DNA of 12,658 nt from CAYGWP01 sp964353455 (GCA_964353455.1 CAYGWP010000499.1:1-12658); one strand, 5' to 3'. Counted from the stretch's first letter, positions 1 through 8,035 are shown. A program made the numbers and translations. The notes: a model not told the origin generated them from the sequence alone.

Positions 1-20
1 GTTGCGTGGCCGTGTGATAT

Positions 21-25
21 GGAGG
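21..25 (+). promoter_or_regulatory. Ribosome binding site of the first GH-A-like gene
   Basis: A GGAGG core, within TGGAGGA, lies four bases before the ATG at position 30. The spacing is a little short, but the match to the anti-Shine-Dalgarno sequence is strong. It supports this start over the overlapping out-of-frame ATG at 19, which would itself overlap the motif. Only 29 bases lie upstream in the window, so no promoter can be judged. Confidence 0.75.
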
Positions 26-29
26 AATC

Positions 30-3017
30 ATGCTCTGTCGATTGGCTCTGGCCCTGCTGGCCGCGCTGGCGCTCGTGCCTGCTCTCATGGCCGTCGAAGC
101 GGGGGCGCCCCGCGTCGCCGTCTGGAATCCGGAGAAGGGGACGAAGGAATCGCGGTTCCAGATTGATCTTGCCGCGTACGACAAGGCGGCCGAGTGGCTC
201 AGGGCCGCCGGCATCGAGGTCTCGCGCGCTACCGCCGGGGACCTGAACGACCCGGCGAAGTTCTCGGCCGCGCGCTTCGACGCCCTCATGATGCGGGGCG
301 ACACGTTTCCGCGGGCCGCGACGAAGTCGCTCCAGAAGTTCGCCGACGATGGGGGCATCCTGGTGGCCCTGGCCGGCATGTCGCCGTTCCTCATCGCCAT
401 CGAGAAGGAGAGCGACGGCTCGTGGACCTACGCCCCGAAGACGCCCACGTTCGCCTGGCAGTCGAGCGACATCTACGGCTATTTCGGACTTAAGTATATC
501 TACAATCCTGGCCTACACGACCAGGGAACGCTGCACACCCCCATGGCCCTCCTCAAACGCTACCTGCCCGACGCGCCGGAAATCCGCCGCAAACTCGCCA
601 GTCGCTGGTTCGTCCCGACGGGCGGCGGGGAGATCTACCCGCTGCTCGGCAGCCTGCGTCCGGACGGCAAAGACACCGCCCCGCAGGTCTATATCGCCCG
701 GTCCGGGTCGCGCATGGCGATCATCTCGGCCTCCGACATCTTCACGGCGAGCGAGCCGTCGGCCGAATGGCCCGGCGGGGCGAAGACGGTGGCGGCGCTG
801 GCGCGCCTCGCCAAGGACCTCCGCGACGGAAAGGTGAAACTCGACCCGTCGATGAAGATCGATCTTCCGGAGGACATGGCGCCGCCCGCGCCGCTGACGG
901 CCCGCCCCGCCGGGGCGGGCATCGAGCCGGAACATGCGCGGCCGGTCGTCCGCTGGGGGAGGTTCAACGGTTCCGCGGTGGAGTTCGGCGAGCCGCTGGG
1001 CGAGAAGAAGTCGCTGGACCTTGCGGCCGGCGCTCCTGATAAGGACTTCCCGCGGGCGCTCGGCCCGGGGGCCGCGGTGCGCCTGGCCGTCCCTGCGCTC
1101 GGGGCCGGACCGAAGTACCTGCGGATCCGCGGGGCCTTCTCGGCGACGGGCGCGGGCCTTACGGTCCGCCTGGGCGATGCGATGGTTCTAAACGAGATAT
1201 ATAACCATATTAATGCTGGCGGGCCGGGGAACTACGATGCCCCGAACCTGCGGGACGTGGCGGCCGAGTTCACGCGAATCCTCTACCTGCCGCCCGCGGC
1301 CGCGGGGGCGACCACGCTTACCCTCACCAACTGCGGCACGCAGCCCGTCTTCTTCGACGCGATCCAGATTGAAGAGCGCGCCGCGCCCGGGCCGGAGATG
1401 ATCATCGGCCTTAACCAGGGGTTCGGGTGGAGTTACCCCGGCAAGAAGAACCCGATTCCCGCCGAAATATCGGCGCGGTGGGGGCCGCTCCGGGCCGGCA
1501 TCCGCAGCCAGTTCGTCGGCCCGCCCGAGGACCCGCAGCGGTGGGCGAAGATCGACGAGCACATCGCAAAGTACCTGGCGATCGGCGTCCCGCTGCAACT
1601 CCTCTTCGAGGGCACCCCGGCGTGGGCCGCCGTATCGCCCGAGCGTTACAGGAACTCCGCCGGCCGGCCCCACACCGTTCCGCCCGACCCGGAAAAGTAC
1701 GCGGCAATCGTCGAGGAGGTCGTCAGGAAGTACGGCGACCGCATCGACGCCTACGAGATCTGGAACGAGGCGAACATCCAGCAGTTCTGGCGCGGGTCGC
1801 AGCAGGAGTATATCAAACTGTTTATGACTGTCGCGCGGGTCATCCGGAAACTCGACCCGACCGCCAGGATCATCGCCGGCGGCATGGCGGGCACCAACGA
1901 GGCCTTCGTCCGCGCCATGATCGATTCCGGCGCCGTGGCCGCATCCGACCTCATCGGGTACCACCCGTACGCAGGCAAGGGGCCCGGATGGGACATCCCG
2001 TACGGGCAGATCCAGGGCCTGCTGATGTCGGAGTGCATCGACAAGGAAATCTTCTGCAACGAGAGCGGCTTTGTGTGGAAGAACTCCGAGTGGTTCCAGC
2101 CGCCGCCCGTCTTCACGCCCGAACTCCAGCGCGACATGCTCTCCCGCGCGATGGCCCGCGTCCTGGCAAATGGCCTCGCGAAACTGTCCGTCTTCCACGC
2201 CGGCGGCGACGACCATCCCTTCGGCCTCATAGATCAAGACGGAGTGCCGAGGCCGGCGTATGCCGTGTTCTCCGACTACCTGGAACTCGCCCCCCGCGGC
2301 GACGGACGCCGCCTCGACGTAACGATGGTCCCGGCGGGCGATGAGCCGCTACAGGGCGTCTATCGCGCGGCGTCCGTCCACTCCGACAGCAGCGTGACGG
2401 TCGTCGTCAACCCGTGCGAGGCGGAGGCCCTGCGTCCGACCGCCAACCCATCGACGGAATTCAACACGCGAGACCGATGGGTCACCTTCTTCGGCAAGTC
2501 CGACTGCGCGGGCGGCAAGGTCACGCTCGTGCCCGACCCCGACAAAGGCTATGTGGGGTTCTACACCATTATCGGTCTGGATACCGACCGGCTGCCGGTC
2601 ATCGAGGTCTCGGCCCCGGAGGCCGAAAAGCCGTGGGCGCTGCTCCTGAAGACGACCGACGGGAAGACCGTTCTCGCGACTGTGGCCGAAGGGCAGGGGG
2701 CCGGCGTCTTCCGCGCAAACTACCGGACGCTCCTCAAGACCGGCGGACTCCAGGAACTACAGTTGTACATCCGTGCGGCAGGCAAGACGGTACTCGACTA
2801 CATCCGGTTCCTGCCTGCGGACGACAAGCCCGCGCCCAAGCCGAAGATCGCCGTCCGGCTCCTCGTGCCGCTGGCCAAGCCGGGGCCGGTGACCGCGAAG
2901 ATGCGCACGGGCGACACGGAAACGCCCGTCGCCGTGAAGGTCAATGAGGCCGGCGGCCAGGCATGGGCCGACATGACCGTCGATATAACCGGCCGCACGG
3001 TCATCACCATCAAGTAA
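30..3017 (+). CDS. Secreted multidomain glycoside hydrolase-like protein, clan GH-A (GH39-like barrel) with N-terminal GATase-like domain
   Basis: A 995-residue exported protein, probably a glycosidase acting on an unidentified polysaccharide. Residues 1-24 form a signal peptide (hydrophobic core LALALLAALALVPAL, then AVEA|GAP as the likely cleavage site). Residues about 27-270 look like a flavodoxin/class-I amidotransferase-type alpha/beta fold (FDALMMRGD, then FADDGGILVALAG). The usual nucleophilic Cys is absent, so this domain is probably structural, as in beta-galactosidase trimerisation domains. About 310-450 looks like a carbohydrate-binding-type beta-sandwich. About 457-765 is a (beta/alpha)8 barrel: YEIWNEAN places the acid/base at E580 (with N579), HPY is the usual strand-6 region, and FCNESGF gives the likely nucleophile E678, 98 residues later. 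The remaining 230 residues look like beta-sandwich modules. It is the first gene of an operon with the next gene 10 bases downstream. The GH-A fold and export are fairly secure; the exact GH family (GH39-like or unassigned) and the substrate are inference. Confidence 0.8.
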   Translation: MLCRLALALLAALALVPALMAVEAGAPRVAVWNPEKGTKESRFQIDLAAYDKAAEWLRAAGIEVSRATAGDLNDPAKFSAARFDALMMRGDTFPRAATKSLQKFADDGGILVALAGMSPFLIAIEKESDGSWTYAPKTPTFAWQSSDIYGYFGLKYIYNPGLHDQGTLHTPMALLKRYLPDAPEIRRKLASRWFVPTGGGEIYPLLGSLRPDGKDTAPQVYIARSGSRMAIISASDIFTASEPSAEWPGGAKTVAALARLAKDLRDGKVKLDPSMKIDLPEDMAPPAPLTARPAGAGIEPEHARPVVRWGRFNGSAVEFGEPLGEKKSLDLAAGAPDKDFPRALGPGAAVRLAVPALGAGPKYLRIRGAFSATGAGLTVRLGDAMVLNEIYNHINAGGPGNYDAPNLRDVAAEFTRILYLPPAAAGATTLTLTNCGTQPVFFDAIQIEERAAPGPEMIIGLNQGFGWSYPGKKNPIPAEISARWGPLRAGIRSQFVGPPEDPQRWAKIDEHIAKYLAIGVPLQLLFEGTPAWAAVSPERYRNSAGRPHTVPPDPEKYAAIVEEVVRKYGDRIDAYEIWNEANIQQFWRGSQQEYIKLFMTVARVIRKLDPTARIIAGGMAGTNEAFVRAMIDSGAVAASDLIGYHPYAGKGPGWDIPYGQIQGLLMSECIDKEIFCNESGFVWKNSEWFQPPPVFTPELQRDMLSRAMARVLANGLAKLSVFHAGGDDHPFGLIDQDGVPRPAYAVFSDYLELAPRGDGRRLDVTMVPAGDEPLQGVYRAASVHSDSSVTVVVNPCEAEALRPTANPSTEFNTRDRWVTFFGKSDCAGGKVTLVPDPDKGYVGFYTIIGLDTDRLPVIEVSAPEAEKPWALLLKTTDGKTVLATVAEGQGAGVFRANYRTLLKTGGLQELQLYIRAAGKTVLDYIRFLPADDKPAPKPKIAVRLLVPLAKPGPVTAKMRTGDTETPVAVKVNEAGGQAWADMTVDITGRTVITIK

Positions 3018-3020
3018 GGG
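3016..3020 (+). promoter_or_regulatory. Ribosome binding site of the propeller/GH-A gene, overlapping the previous stop
   Basis: AAGGG begins inside the TAA stop of the upstream gene and lies seven bases before the ATG at 3028. The overlap of stop and ribosome site, with a 10-base intergenic gap, points to co-transcription and possibly translational coupling. Confidence 0.55.
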
Positions 3021-3027
3021 CCATCCC

Positions 3028-6000
3028 ATGTGGCGCTCTGTGCGTGCCCTGCTGCTGGTCCTCGCCGTCGCGCTTCCTGCGGCGCCGCTCTTTGCCGCCG
3101 GCAAGGGCGAGGGGACCGACATCGAGATCGGCGGCCCCGGCGACGGGCGCGGCAAGTTCGGCGAACTGGCCGACATCGCCTTCGACCGCGACGGATATCT
3201 ATATGTCCTCGACGGCGCAAAGTTCGACAAGACCCTGAAGGCACTGGTGGGCAACTTCCTGATCCAGAAGTTCGACTCTTCCGGCAAGTTCCTGTCGCAG
3301 TTTTCCATCAAGGACGAGAAACTTGCCGGCGAGGCGGGCGAACCCGCGCGACTGGCCGTCGATGGCCGCGGCCGCTCGCTCGTCACGTTCCCCCGGGCGA
3401 ACCTCGTCCGCCAGTTCGGCCCGGACGGCGCGCCTATGAAGGACTACGCCGTCCCCGGCGCGTACGCCGTCGCGGTGCGGAAGGTGGCGGGCAAAGAGGA
3501 AGTGGTTGTCATCGGCCGGCCCGGCAAGCGCCAGGACGAGCCCGCGGCCGAGGCCCGCATCATCCAGGCCGACGGAGGGATGAAAACGCTCGCCCTCTCG
3601 CGGCCGCTTGTGCGCATCGCGGACCTTGCCGCCGATGCGGCCGGCAACCTGTACGCCGTCGCGGATGTTAATCAGATATATAAGTATGAGGTGTCTGGTA
3701 AACTTCTATCCGTCATCGGCGGCGGGACGAAACTCCGCCTCGAGGACGGCAGCGAACTCCTCCACACCGTCACCCTCGACTCCAAGGGTAACATCTACGC
3801 CATGACCTGGGGCAATCCCGGCTTAATCACGCGGTTCGACCCGGACCTGAAGACGGTGGCCCGCCGCAAGGGCCAGTTCTCGTGGGCCGACCCGTGGGGC
3901 ATCCACAGCGGCTACACGCCGTTTGCTATCGGGCCGGATGACCGGCTGTGGATCGGCACGGTCGGCAAGAATGATGGGAAGGAGCGGGGACACTACAGGC
4001 CGTGCGTCCTCAGGACCGTGGCCGACTTCATCGACCCCGCCTCGAAGCAGGTTGCAGTCTCCTCGACGCGAATCCTGGGCCTCAACCTGGCGGTCGAGGT
4101 GAAACTGCCGTACAACGTGGCGTACGAACTCGCGCCGGTTGCGGCCGACTTCATCGTCAAGGCAGGCACGCGGCAGATTGCGGACCTGTCGGTCACATGG
4201 CGGGCCGTAGATGCGTACAATCACGAGGCCGGCAGGGGCTCGTTCGCGCTGCGGCTCACAAACGGAGAGGAGTCGCGCCAGGCCGTCTCGTTCACCCCGC
4301 CGCGCTGGGGCTGGTACTCGCTCCAGTTCGAGGTCTCCTCCGGCGGCGAGCGCCTGGCCGGCCTTGCGGCCCACGTGGGCGTGACGCCCAAGTTCCCCGG
4401 CATGCCCGTTCTGGCCGAGGGCGAATCGCCCGGCGGCTGGGAAGATGCGCCGCGGCAGGCATTCGCGGGCCTGAGGCTCATGCGAATCCACCCCGACCCT
4501 AAGAATCTCGATAAGTGCGAGGCCACCGTGGCGGCCGCCGCCAAGTACGGCTGCACGCTCATCGCCCAGTTCCAGGACGCCAAGCACTGCACGCCGGAGT
4601 TCGTGCGAGAGGTCGTCACGCGCTTCAAGGGCCGCGTCCGGTACTGGGAGATCATGAACGAGCCGAACTTCGCCTTCAAGCCACCCGAGTACGCGGCCGT
4701 CCTCAGGCAACTCTACCCGATCATCAAGGGGCTGGACCCGGCCGCGCAGGTCCTCGCGCCCACGGTCTGCGGCGTCCAGTTGCCGTGGCATGAAGAGTTC
4801 TATAAGAGTGGCGGGCAAGGATGCTTTGACATCCTCTCCATCCACGACTACGAGGGTCACGAGAGCATCGACCCCGTCCACTGGGCGTGGAAACTGGGCG
4901 AACTCCGCAAACTGATGGCCGCCCACTGCGACGCCGCCAAGGCCGTCTGGCAGACCGAGCGGGCGATCACCGGCATCCGCGGCCGCGCTTTTCTCGGCGT
5001 CTGCCAGGCCGTCCGCATCACGCTCCACGAAGACCTCCTGGCCTCGCTCGGCATCCCGGCCGAGCACAACCTCCACTACTACCTGAACGAGGGCGGATAC
5101 TCGGCCGTGCCGTCGTACCTCTGGTCGAGCGCCGGCCCGCACCCGGGGGCCCTTGCTGCGCGGACCCGCCAGGCGATGATCGACGGCCGCAGCCTCGCCG
5201 CCGTCCTTGACTTCGGCCCCACGGGACACAAGATATTTATGGGTCTCCATTACAAGGGCGACGACGGCTCAACCGTCATCCTCCGAAACCTCGGAGCGCC
5301 CGAGATGCCCGTTGAACTCGCCGTCGCCGGCGGCGATACGCTCGAAACGGTCGATGCCTGGGGCAACTCGCAACAGGTCGCCGTCAAGGCCGGTCGCGCG
5401 ACGCTCCCCGTCTCGGCTGTCCCCACGTACCTGCGCCTTGCGAAGGGGCAGGAGGTCGCGCCGCCGCGGATTGACTTCGGCCCCAACCTTGCCGCCGGCG
5501 CCGAGTTTACCTACTCCGGCAGCAGCGCCTCCGACATGGCCATCCTGAATGACGGCATCTTCCAGACGATCCACGCCGGCAACCCCGACGGCGGAACCGA
5601 TGGCAAGATGATCTGGCAGGGCGATCTCCTGACCCTGCCGCAGACCCTCCAGGTCACGCTCCCCCGACCGCGGGCGGTCGGCCGCATCATCGTCTTCAGC
5701 GTCGGGCCCGACAACCAGTTCTGCGCCCTGCTGGACTACGATGTGGAGTGCCACGACGGGAAGGGCTGGCTGACCGCCTGCAAGGTCCGCGCGCCGCTGC
5801 CCGAGGGCGACGCGGTGCAGACGCCGCTGTGCAAGGCGATGAGTTGGGAGCAGGACCCGAACCTTTCTGTGGCTGAGTTCCCGCCGGTGACGACGGACCG
5901 GCTGCGGCTGGTGGTGTATCGGACGACGTTCGGCTTCTATGCAGATGACGCCGCGCGCAAGGCGTGCGGATCGAACATGGAAGGCAAACTCATGCTCCGC

Positions 6001-6033
6001 GAGGTCGAGATTTACGGCCCGCCCGCGCGCTAA
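3028..6033 (+). CDS. Secreted NHL-propeller / GH-A-barrel / discoidin-like protein
   Basis: A 1001-residue exported protein, second in the operon. Residues 1-23 form a signal peptide (RALLLVLAVALPAAPLFA|AG). About 28-310 contains NHL/beta-propeller-style blades, each a short 'D..G.LYV' turn: FDRDGYLYVLDG, VDGRGRSLV, ADAAGNLYAV, LDSKGNIYAM, IGPDDRLWIG. About 315-450 is a beta-rich linker domain. About 460-730 is a (beta/alpha)8 barrel with YWEIMNEPNF (acid/base E545), SIHDYEGHES (strand 6) and AVWQTERAI (likely nucleophile E644). The 99-residue spacing nearly equals that of the upstream gene. About 735-815 is a beta-sandwich ('VDAWGNSQQV'), and about 820-1001 resembles a discoidin/F5-8 type C carbohydrate-binding fold ending LMLREVEIYGPPAR. 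The two barrel genes are distant relatives rather than close duplicates. A glycoside hydrolase role is likely; substrate and family number are unknown. The propeller could bind ligand or partner, or be merely structural. Confidence 0.78.
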   Translation: MWRSVRALLLVLAVALPAAPLFAAGKGEGTDIEIGGPGDGRGKFGELADIAFDRDGYLYVLDGAKFDKTLKALVGNFLIQKFDSSGKFLSQFSIKDEKLAGEAGEPARLAVDGRGRSLVTFPRANLVRQFGPDGAPMKDYAVPGAYAVAVRKVAGKEEVVVIGRPGKRQDEPAAEARIIQADGGMKTLALSRPLVRIADLAADAAGNLYAVADVNQIYKYEVSGKLLSVIGGGTKLRLEDGSELLHTVTLDSKGNIYAMTWGNPGLITRFDPDLKTVARRKGQFSWADPWGIHSGYTPFAIGPDDRLWIGTVGKNDGKERGHYRPCVLRTVADFIDPASKQVAVSSTRILGLNLAVEVKLPYNVAYELAPVAADFIVKAGTRQIADLSVTWRAVDAYNHEAGRGSFALRLTNGEESRQAVSFTPPRWGWYSLQFEVSSGGERLAGLAAHVGVTPKFPGMPVLAEGESPGGWEDAPRQAFAGLRLMRIHPDPKNLDKCEATVAAAAKYGCTLIAQFQDAKHCTPEFVREVVTRFKGRVRYWEIMNEPNFAFKPPEYAAVLRQLYPIIKGLDPAAQVLAPTVCGVQLPWHEEFYKSGGQGCFDILSIHDYEGHESIDPVHWAWKLGELRKLMAAHCDAAKAVWQTERAITGIRGRAFLGVCQAVRITLHEDLLASLGIPAEHNLHYYLNEGGYSAVPSYLWSSAGPHPGALAARTRQAMIDGRSLAAVLDFGPTGHKIFMGLHYKGDDGSTVILRNLGAPEMPVELAVAGGDTLETVDAWGNSQQVAVKAGRATLPVSAVPTYLRLAKGQEVAPPRIDFGPNLAAGAEFTYSGSSASDMAILNDGIFQTIHAGNPDGGTDGKMIWQGDLLTLPQTLQVTLPRPRAVGRIIVFSVGPDNQFCALLDYDVECHDGKGWLTACKVRAPLPEGDAVQTPLCKAMSWEQDPNLSVAEFPPVTTDRLRLVVYRTTFGFYADDAARKACGSNMEGKLMLREVEIYGPPAR

Positions 6034-6056
6034 CACGACGTCGATGGATTGATGAA

Positions 6057-6088
6057 TTGCGCGGCGGTTCGGGAGAACCGCCGCGCAA
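6057..6088. repeat. Perfect 13-bp palindrome (hairpin family copy 1) in the convergent gap
   Basis: Arms TTGCGCGGCGGTT (6057-6069) and AACCGCCGCGCAA (6076-6088) are perfectly complementary around a six-base loop, CGGGAG. The same core arm and the same loop recur at 11168-11195, so this is a family member rather than a chance hairpin. It starts 23 bases past the stop of the plus-strand operon and lies between two convergent gene ends, a position that suits a bidirectional transcription-end or mRNA 3'-stabilising structure. On the plus strand no T-run follows, so it is not a canonical intrinsic terminator for that operon. Confidence 0.85.
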
Positions 6089-6114
6089 AAACGCGAAGCA
6101 GCGATGTCGCTGCT
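6087..6114 (-). terminator. Candidate intrinsic terminator of the calpain-like gene
   Basis: Read on the minus strand, two bases after the TAA stop of the calpain-like gene, an 8-bp inverted repeat occurs: AGCAGCGA, CA, TCGCTGCT. It is followed by TCGCG and then five Ts. In practice the stem is about seven base pairs with a four-base loop. The T-run begins five bases past the stem, later than in ideal terminators, and directly abuts the palindrome at 6057-6088, so the two structures may act together. Confidence 0.5.
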
Positions 6115-6116
6115 GA

Positions 6117-7946
6117 TTACACCATCGCCACCGACATTCCGAAGACGCCGGCCTTGAACTGGTCCATCGTCATGCGGACGAGCCCGTCGCCTGAGTTGGT
6201 ATCCCAAGAAACCCCGTCCACGCCCCAAGGATTATAGACAGTAACATACGTCGTGCTGCCCGCGGTCTCGATAGACTTTATCATGTACGCGTGGTTGCCG
6301 ACGAACGGCCCCCGCGCATCCGACCACGTGCCCAGCGTCATGGCGTGCCCTGCGTCCAGATAGGTCGAGATGGTCGTGGCTATGGATGCGCTCGACATAC
6401 CGCTCGTCCAGACGTCGGGCGACCCGACGCCCGTCACGGCCTCGTACACGTCGCCCATCCATCCGCCCTCGATCGAGGCGTAAGAGTTCTCGTTGTACCG
6501 GAAGAACGCGTAGGCCTTCTCGGCCAGTGCGGCCCAGAGTTCGCTGTCGCGTCCCAGGCCGGCGAAGATCGGCGATAAGCCGGAAGTCGGCAGGTCGGCA
6601 TCGACCCTCAGGTACACCGCGCTTGAGCCGCGGTAGAACCGGACGGCGTACGTTCCATCCCCCAGCGGGGCGATCATCTGCTTGATGACGCCGGGATCCT
6701 GGTCGGCCAGCGACCCGAGCGCCGCCAGGAAGTAGCAGTCGCCCAAGTATCCCTGGTCGATGTCGTTGTACTCCGGCGTGTCGGCGAAGAGCGGCCGCGT
6801 GGAAAAGTTCCTGTATATGTAGGTTGAAGCCGGGTCCACGAGGTTCTGCCCCGCGATCTCCAGCGGGACCGACGAGCCGGCCGGCTGGTAGAACGCGCTG
6901 ATGCGGTGGACGGCGCCTGCGGCCGTCTCGGCGGCCGACGTGTCGGCCAGCACGTCGGCCATGTCGGTCCAGAAACTGTCGGCGCCGGCCTCGCCGTAAA
7001 GGGTGTCCTTGCCGCCGCCAACGGTCACGAGGAGGTCGTCTCCCGCGCCGGCCCAGATCGTTGCCGAGGCCGTCCCCGCATCGAAAATGCTGTCGTTGCC
7101 GTCGCCGCCGTAAACCTGGACGGAGCAGGTGACTGTGTTCGTGGTGCGGATGGTGTCATCGCCCGCGAAGCCGTATATGACGACCGACGAGAACGTCCCG
7201 CCCACATCGCGGGACCAGAGCGACGTGGTAACCGTCATGGCGCCGGAAATCTGCGAGAGGGTGATGACGTCATTTCCGTTTGTCCCGACCACAACCAACT
7301 GGAGTCCCCCCGCGCCCGAAACGGTCTGCGTGGTTACATCAGTGCCGGGTGTGTATCCGCTCGGCGGCGCTGGCGGGACCGGATCTGGGGGCGGGGGCGC
7401 CGGTGCAGGCGGGGGCGCGGCAACCATGGATAGGGAGACCGTGTAGGCCCCCGTCGTGTTTGCCAGGCCCGCGACCTTCAGGTAATACACCTGCCCCGCG
7501 GTGACGGCGAAACTGACCGTGGCTGAGGGGTCGGATGCGTTGGAGTCGCTCGTCACGTATGTCCCGCTGGCGCTATAAACCGTTAGTTCGCCGGAGAGAG
7601 TGTTTCTCTTCCCGGAGCGTGCCTCGTCGATCCTCATGGTGCCGGACTTCGTGCACATGAAGGCCATGAAGTCGAGATCGCCCACGTAGTTGATTGTGCC
7701 TCCGACCGACCCGCCGCCGTTCCTGGAGGAGAGTTGGATCGAGCGGGCCTGGGTCATCGAGTTGCCGTAGTCGTCGGTGGGCCCCGTGACGGCCTTCTTC
7801 GCGACGGCGGCGCCGAGGCCATCATGCCCACGTATGTCCAGAACGGCCCCGCTCATCAGCGCTTCGAAGAACCCCGGCGCGCCGCTAAGGAACAGGCGCG
7901 GCTCAAGGGTTTCAAACTTCGGCTGAGGACGATTCTTCTGAATCAT
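6117..7946 (-). CDS. Secreted calpain-like (C2) cysteine protease with LEPR-XLL, PPC and RTX-like domains
   Basis: A 609-residue protease. The N-terminus is a LEPR-XLL motif (residues 11-22, FETLEPRLFLSG), found mainly in planctomycete surface or exported proteins. About 63-175 resembles a bacterial pre-peptidase C-terminal (PPC) beta-sandwich (GDLDFMAF, YYLKVAGL). A Pro/Ala linker follows at 177-196. About 217-330 holds RTX/hemolysin-type calcium-binding repeats (GTNGNDVITL, GFAGDDTI, YGGDGNDSIF, AGAGDDLLV, YGEAGADSFW). About 385-609 is a calpain catalytic core with a full triad: Cys404 in DQGYLGDCYFLAAL, His552 in GNHAYMI, and Asn572 in VYNPWG. The ATG at 7946 is preferred over the one at 8018 because it has AGGAG seven bases upstream and places LEPR near the N-terminus. 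EF-hands of animal calpains are absent; the RTX region could supply calcium dependence (inference). The target protein is unknown. It lies next to glycan-degrading genes but probably has its own promoter. Confidence 0.88.
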   Translation of the reverse strand: MIQKNRPQPKFETLEPRLFLSGAPGFFEALMSGAVLDIRGHDGLGAAVAKKAVTGPTDDYGNSMTQARSIQLSSRNGGGSVGGTINYVGDLDFMAFMCTKSGTMRIDEARSGKRNTLSGELTVYSASGTYVTSDSNASDPSATVSFAVTAGQVYYLKVAGLANTTGAYTVSLSMVAAPPPAPAPPPPDPVPPAPPSGYTPGTDVTTQTVSGAGGLQLVVVGTNGNDVITLSQISGAMTVTTSLWSRDVGGTFSSVVIYGFAGDDTIRTTNTVTCSVQVYGGDGNDSIFDAGTASATIWAGAGDDLLVTVGGGKDTLYGEAGADSFWTDMADVLADTSAAETAAGAVHRISAFYQPAGSSVPLEIAGQNLVDPASTYIYRNFSTRPLFADTPEYNDIDQGYLGDCYFLAALGSLADQDPGVIKQMIAPLGDGTYAVRFYRGSSAVYLRVDADLPTSGLSPIFAGLGRDSELWAALAEKAYAFFRYNENSYASIEGGWMGDVYEAVTGVGSPDVWTSGMSSASIATTISTYLDAGHAMTLGTWSDARGPFVGNHAYMIKSIETAGSTTYVTVYNPWGVDGVSWDTNSGDGLVRMTMDQFKAGVFGMSVAMV

Positions 7947-7953
7947 AATCCTG

Positions 7954-7958
7954 CTCCT
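7954..7958 (-). promoter_or_regulatory. Ribosome binding site deciding the start of the calpain-like gene
   Basis: On the minus strand AGGAG lies seven bases before the ATG at 7946, an ideal spacing. The 24 extra in-frame codons up to the ATG at 8018 lack such a site and would put non-conserved residues in front of the LEPR motif. Confidence 0.75.
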
Positions 7959-8007
7959 GAATTCACGGCACAGGCCCCCCAGACTTTCCAGACTGCCTCT
8001 ATTTACA

Positions 8008-8035
8008 AGACTACGCATATTGGTGCGCGTGTCAA
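8008..8035 (-). promoter_or_regulatory. Possible sigma70-type promoter for the calpain-like gene
   Basis: On the minus strand a perfect TTGACA (8035-8030) is followed after 16 bases by TAGTCT (8013-8008), a weak -10 matching only three of six consensus bases. A start about 60 bases before the ATG at 7946 would follow. The -35 match is striking in such GC-rich DNA, but the -10 is poor, so the call is tentative. Confidence 0.35.

Noticed and set aside
1188..2237. 349-codon open frame on the minus strand
   Set aside because: Antisense to the first GH-A gene, covering its catalytic barrel; no recognisable protein features.
3823..5250. 475-codon open frame on the minus strand
   Set aside because: Fully antisense to the GH-A/propeller gene; its translation is a charged, Arg/Asp/Val/Leu-rich composition typical of the complement of GC-rich coding DNA, with no domain pattern.
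5269..6228. 319-codon open frame on the minus strand crossing the convergent gap
   Set aside because: It runs through the palindrome region and overlaps both real genes' ends; composition is that of a shadow frame.
7947..8018. 24-codon N-terminal extension of the calpain-like protein
   Set aside because: No ribosome site at the upstream ATG, it would lie over the candidate promoter's start region, and LEPR motifs normally sit close to the N-terminus.
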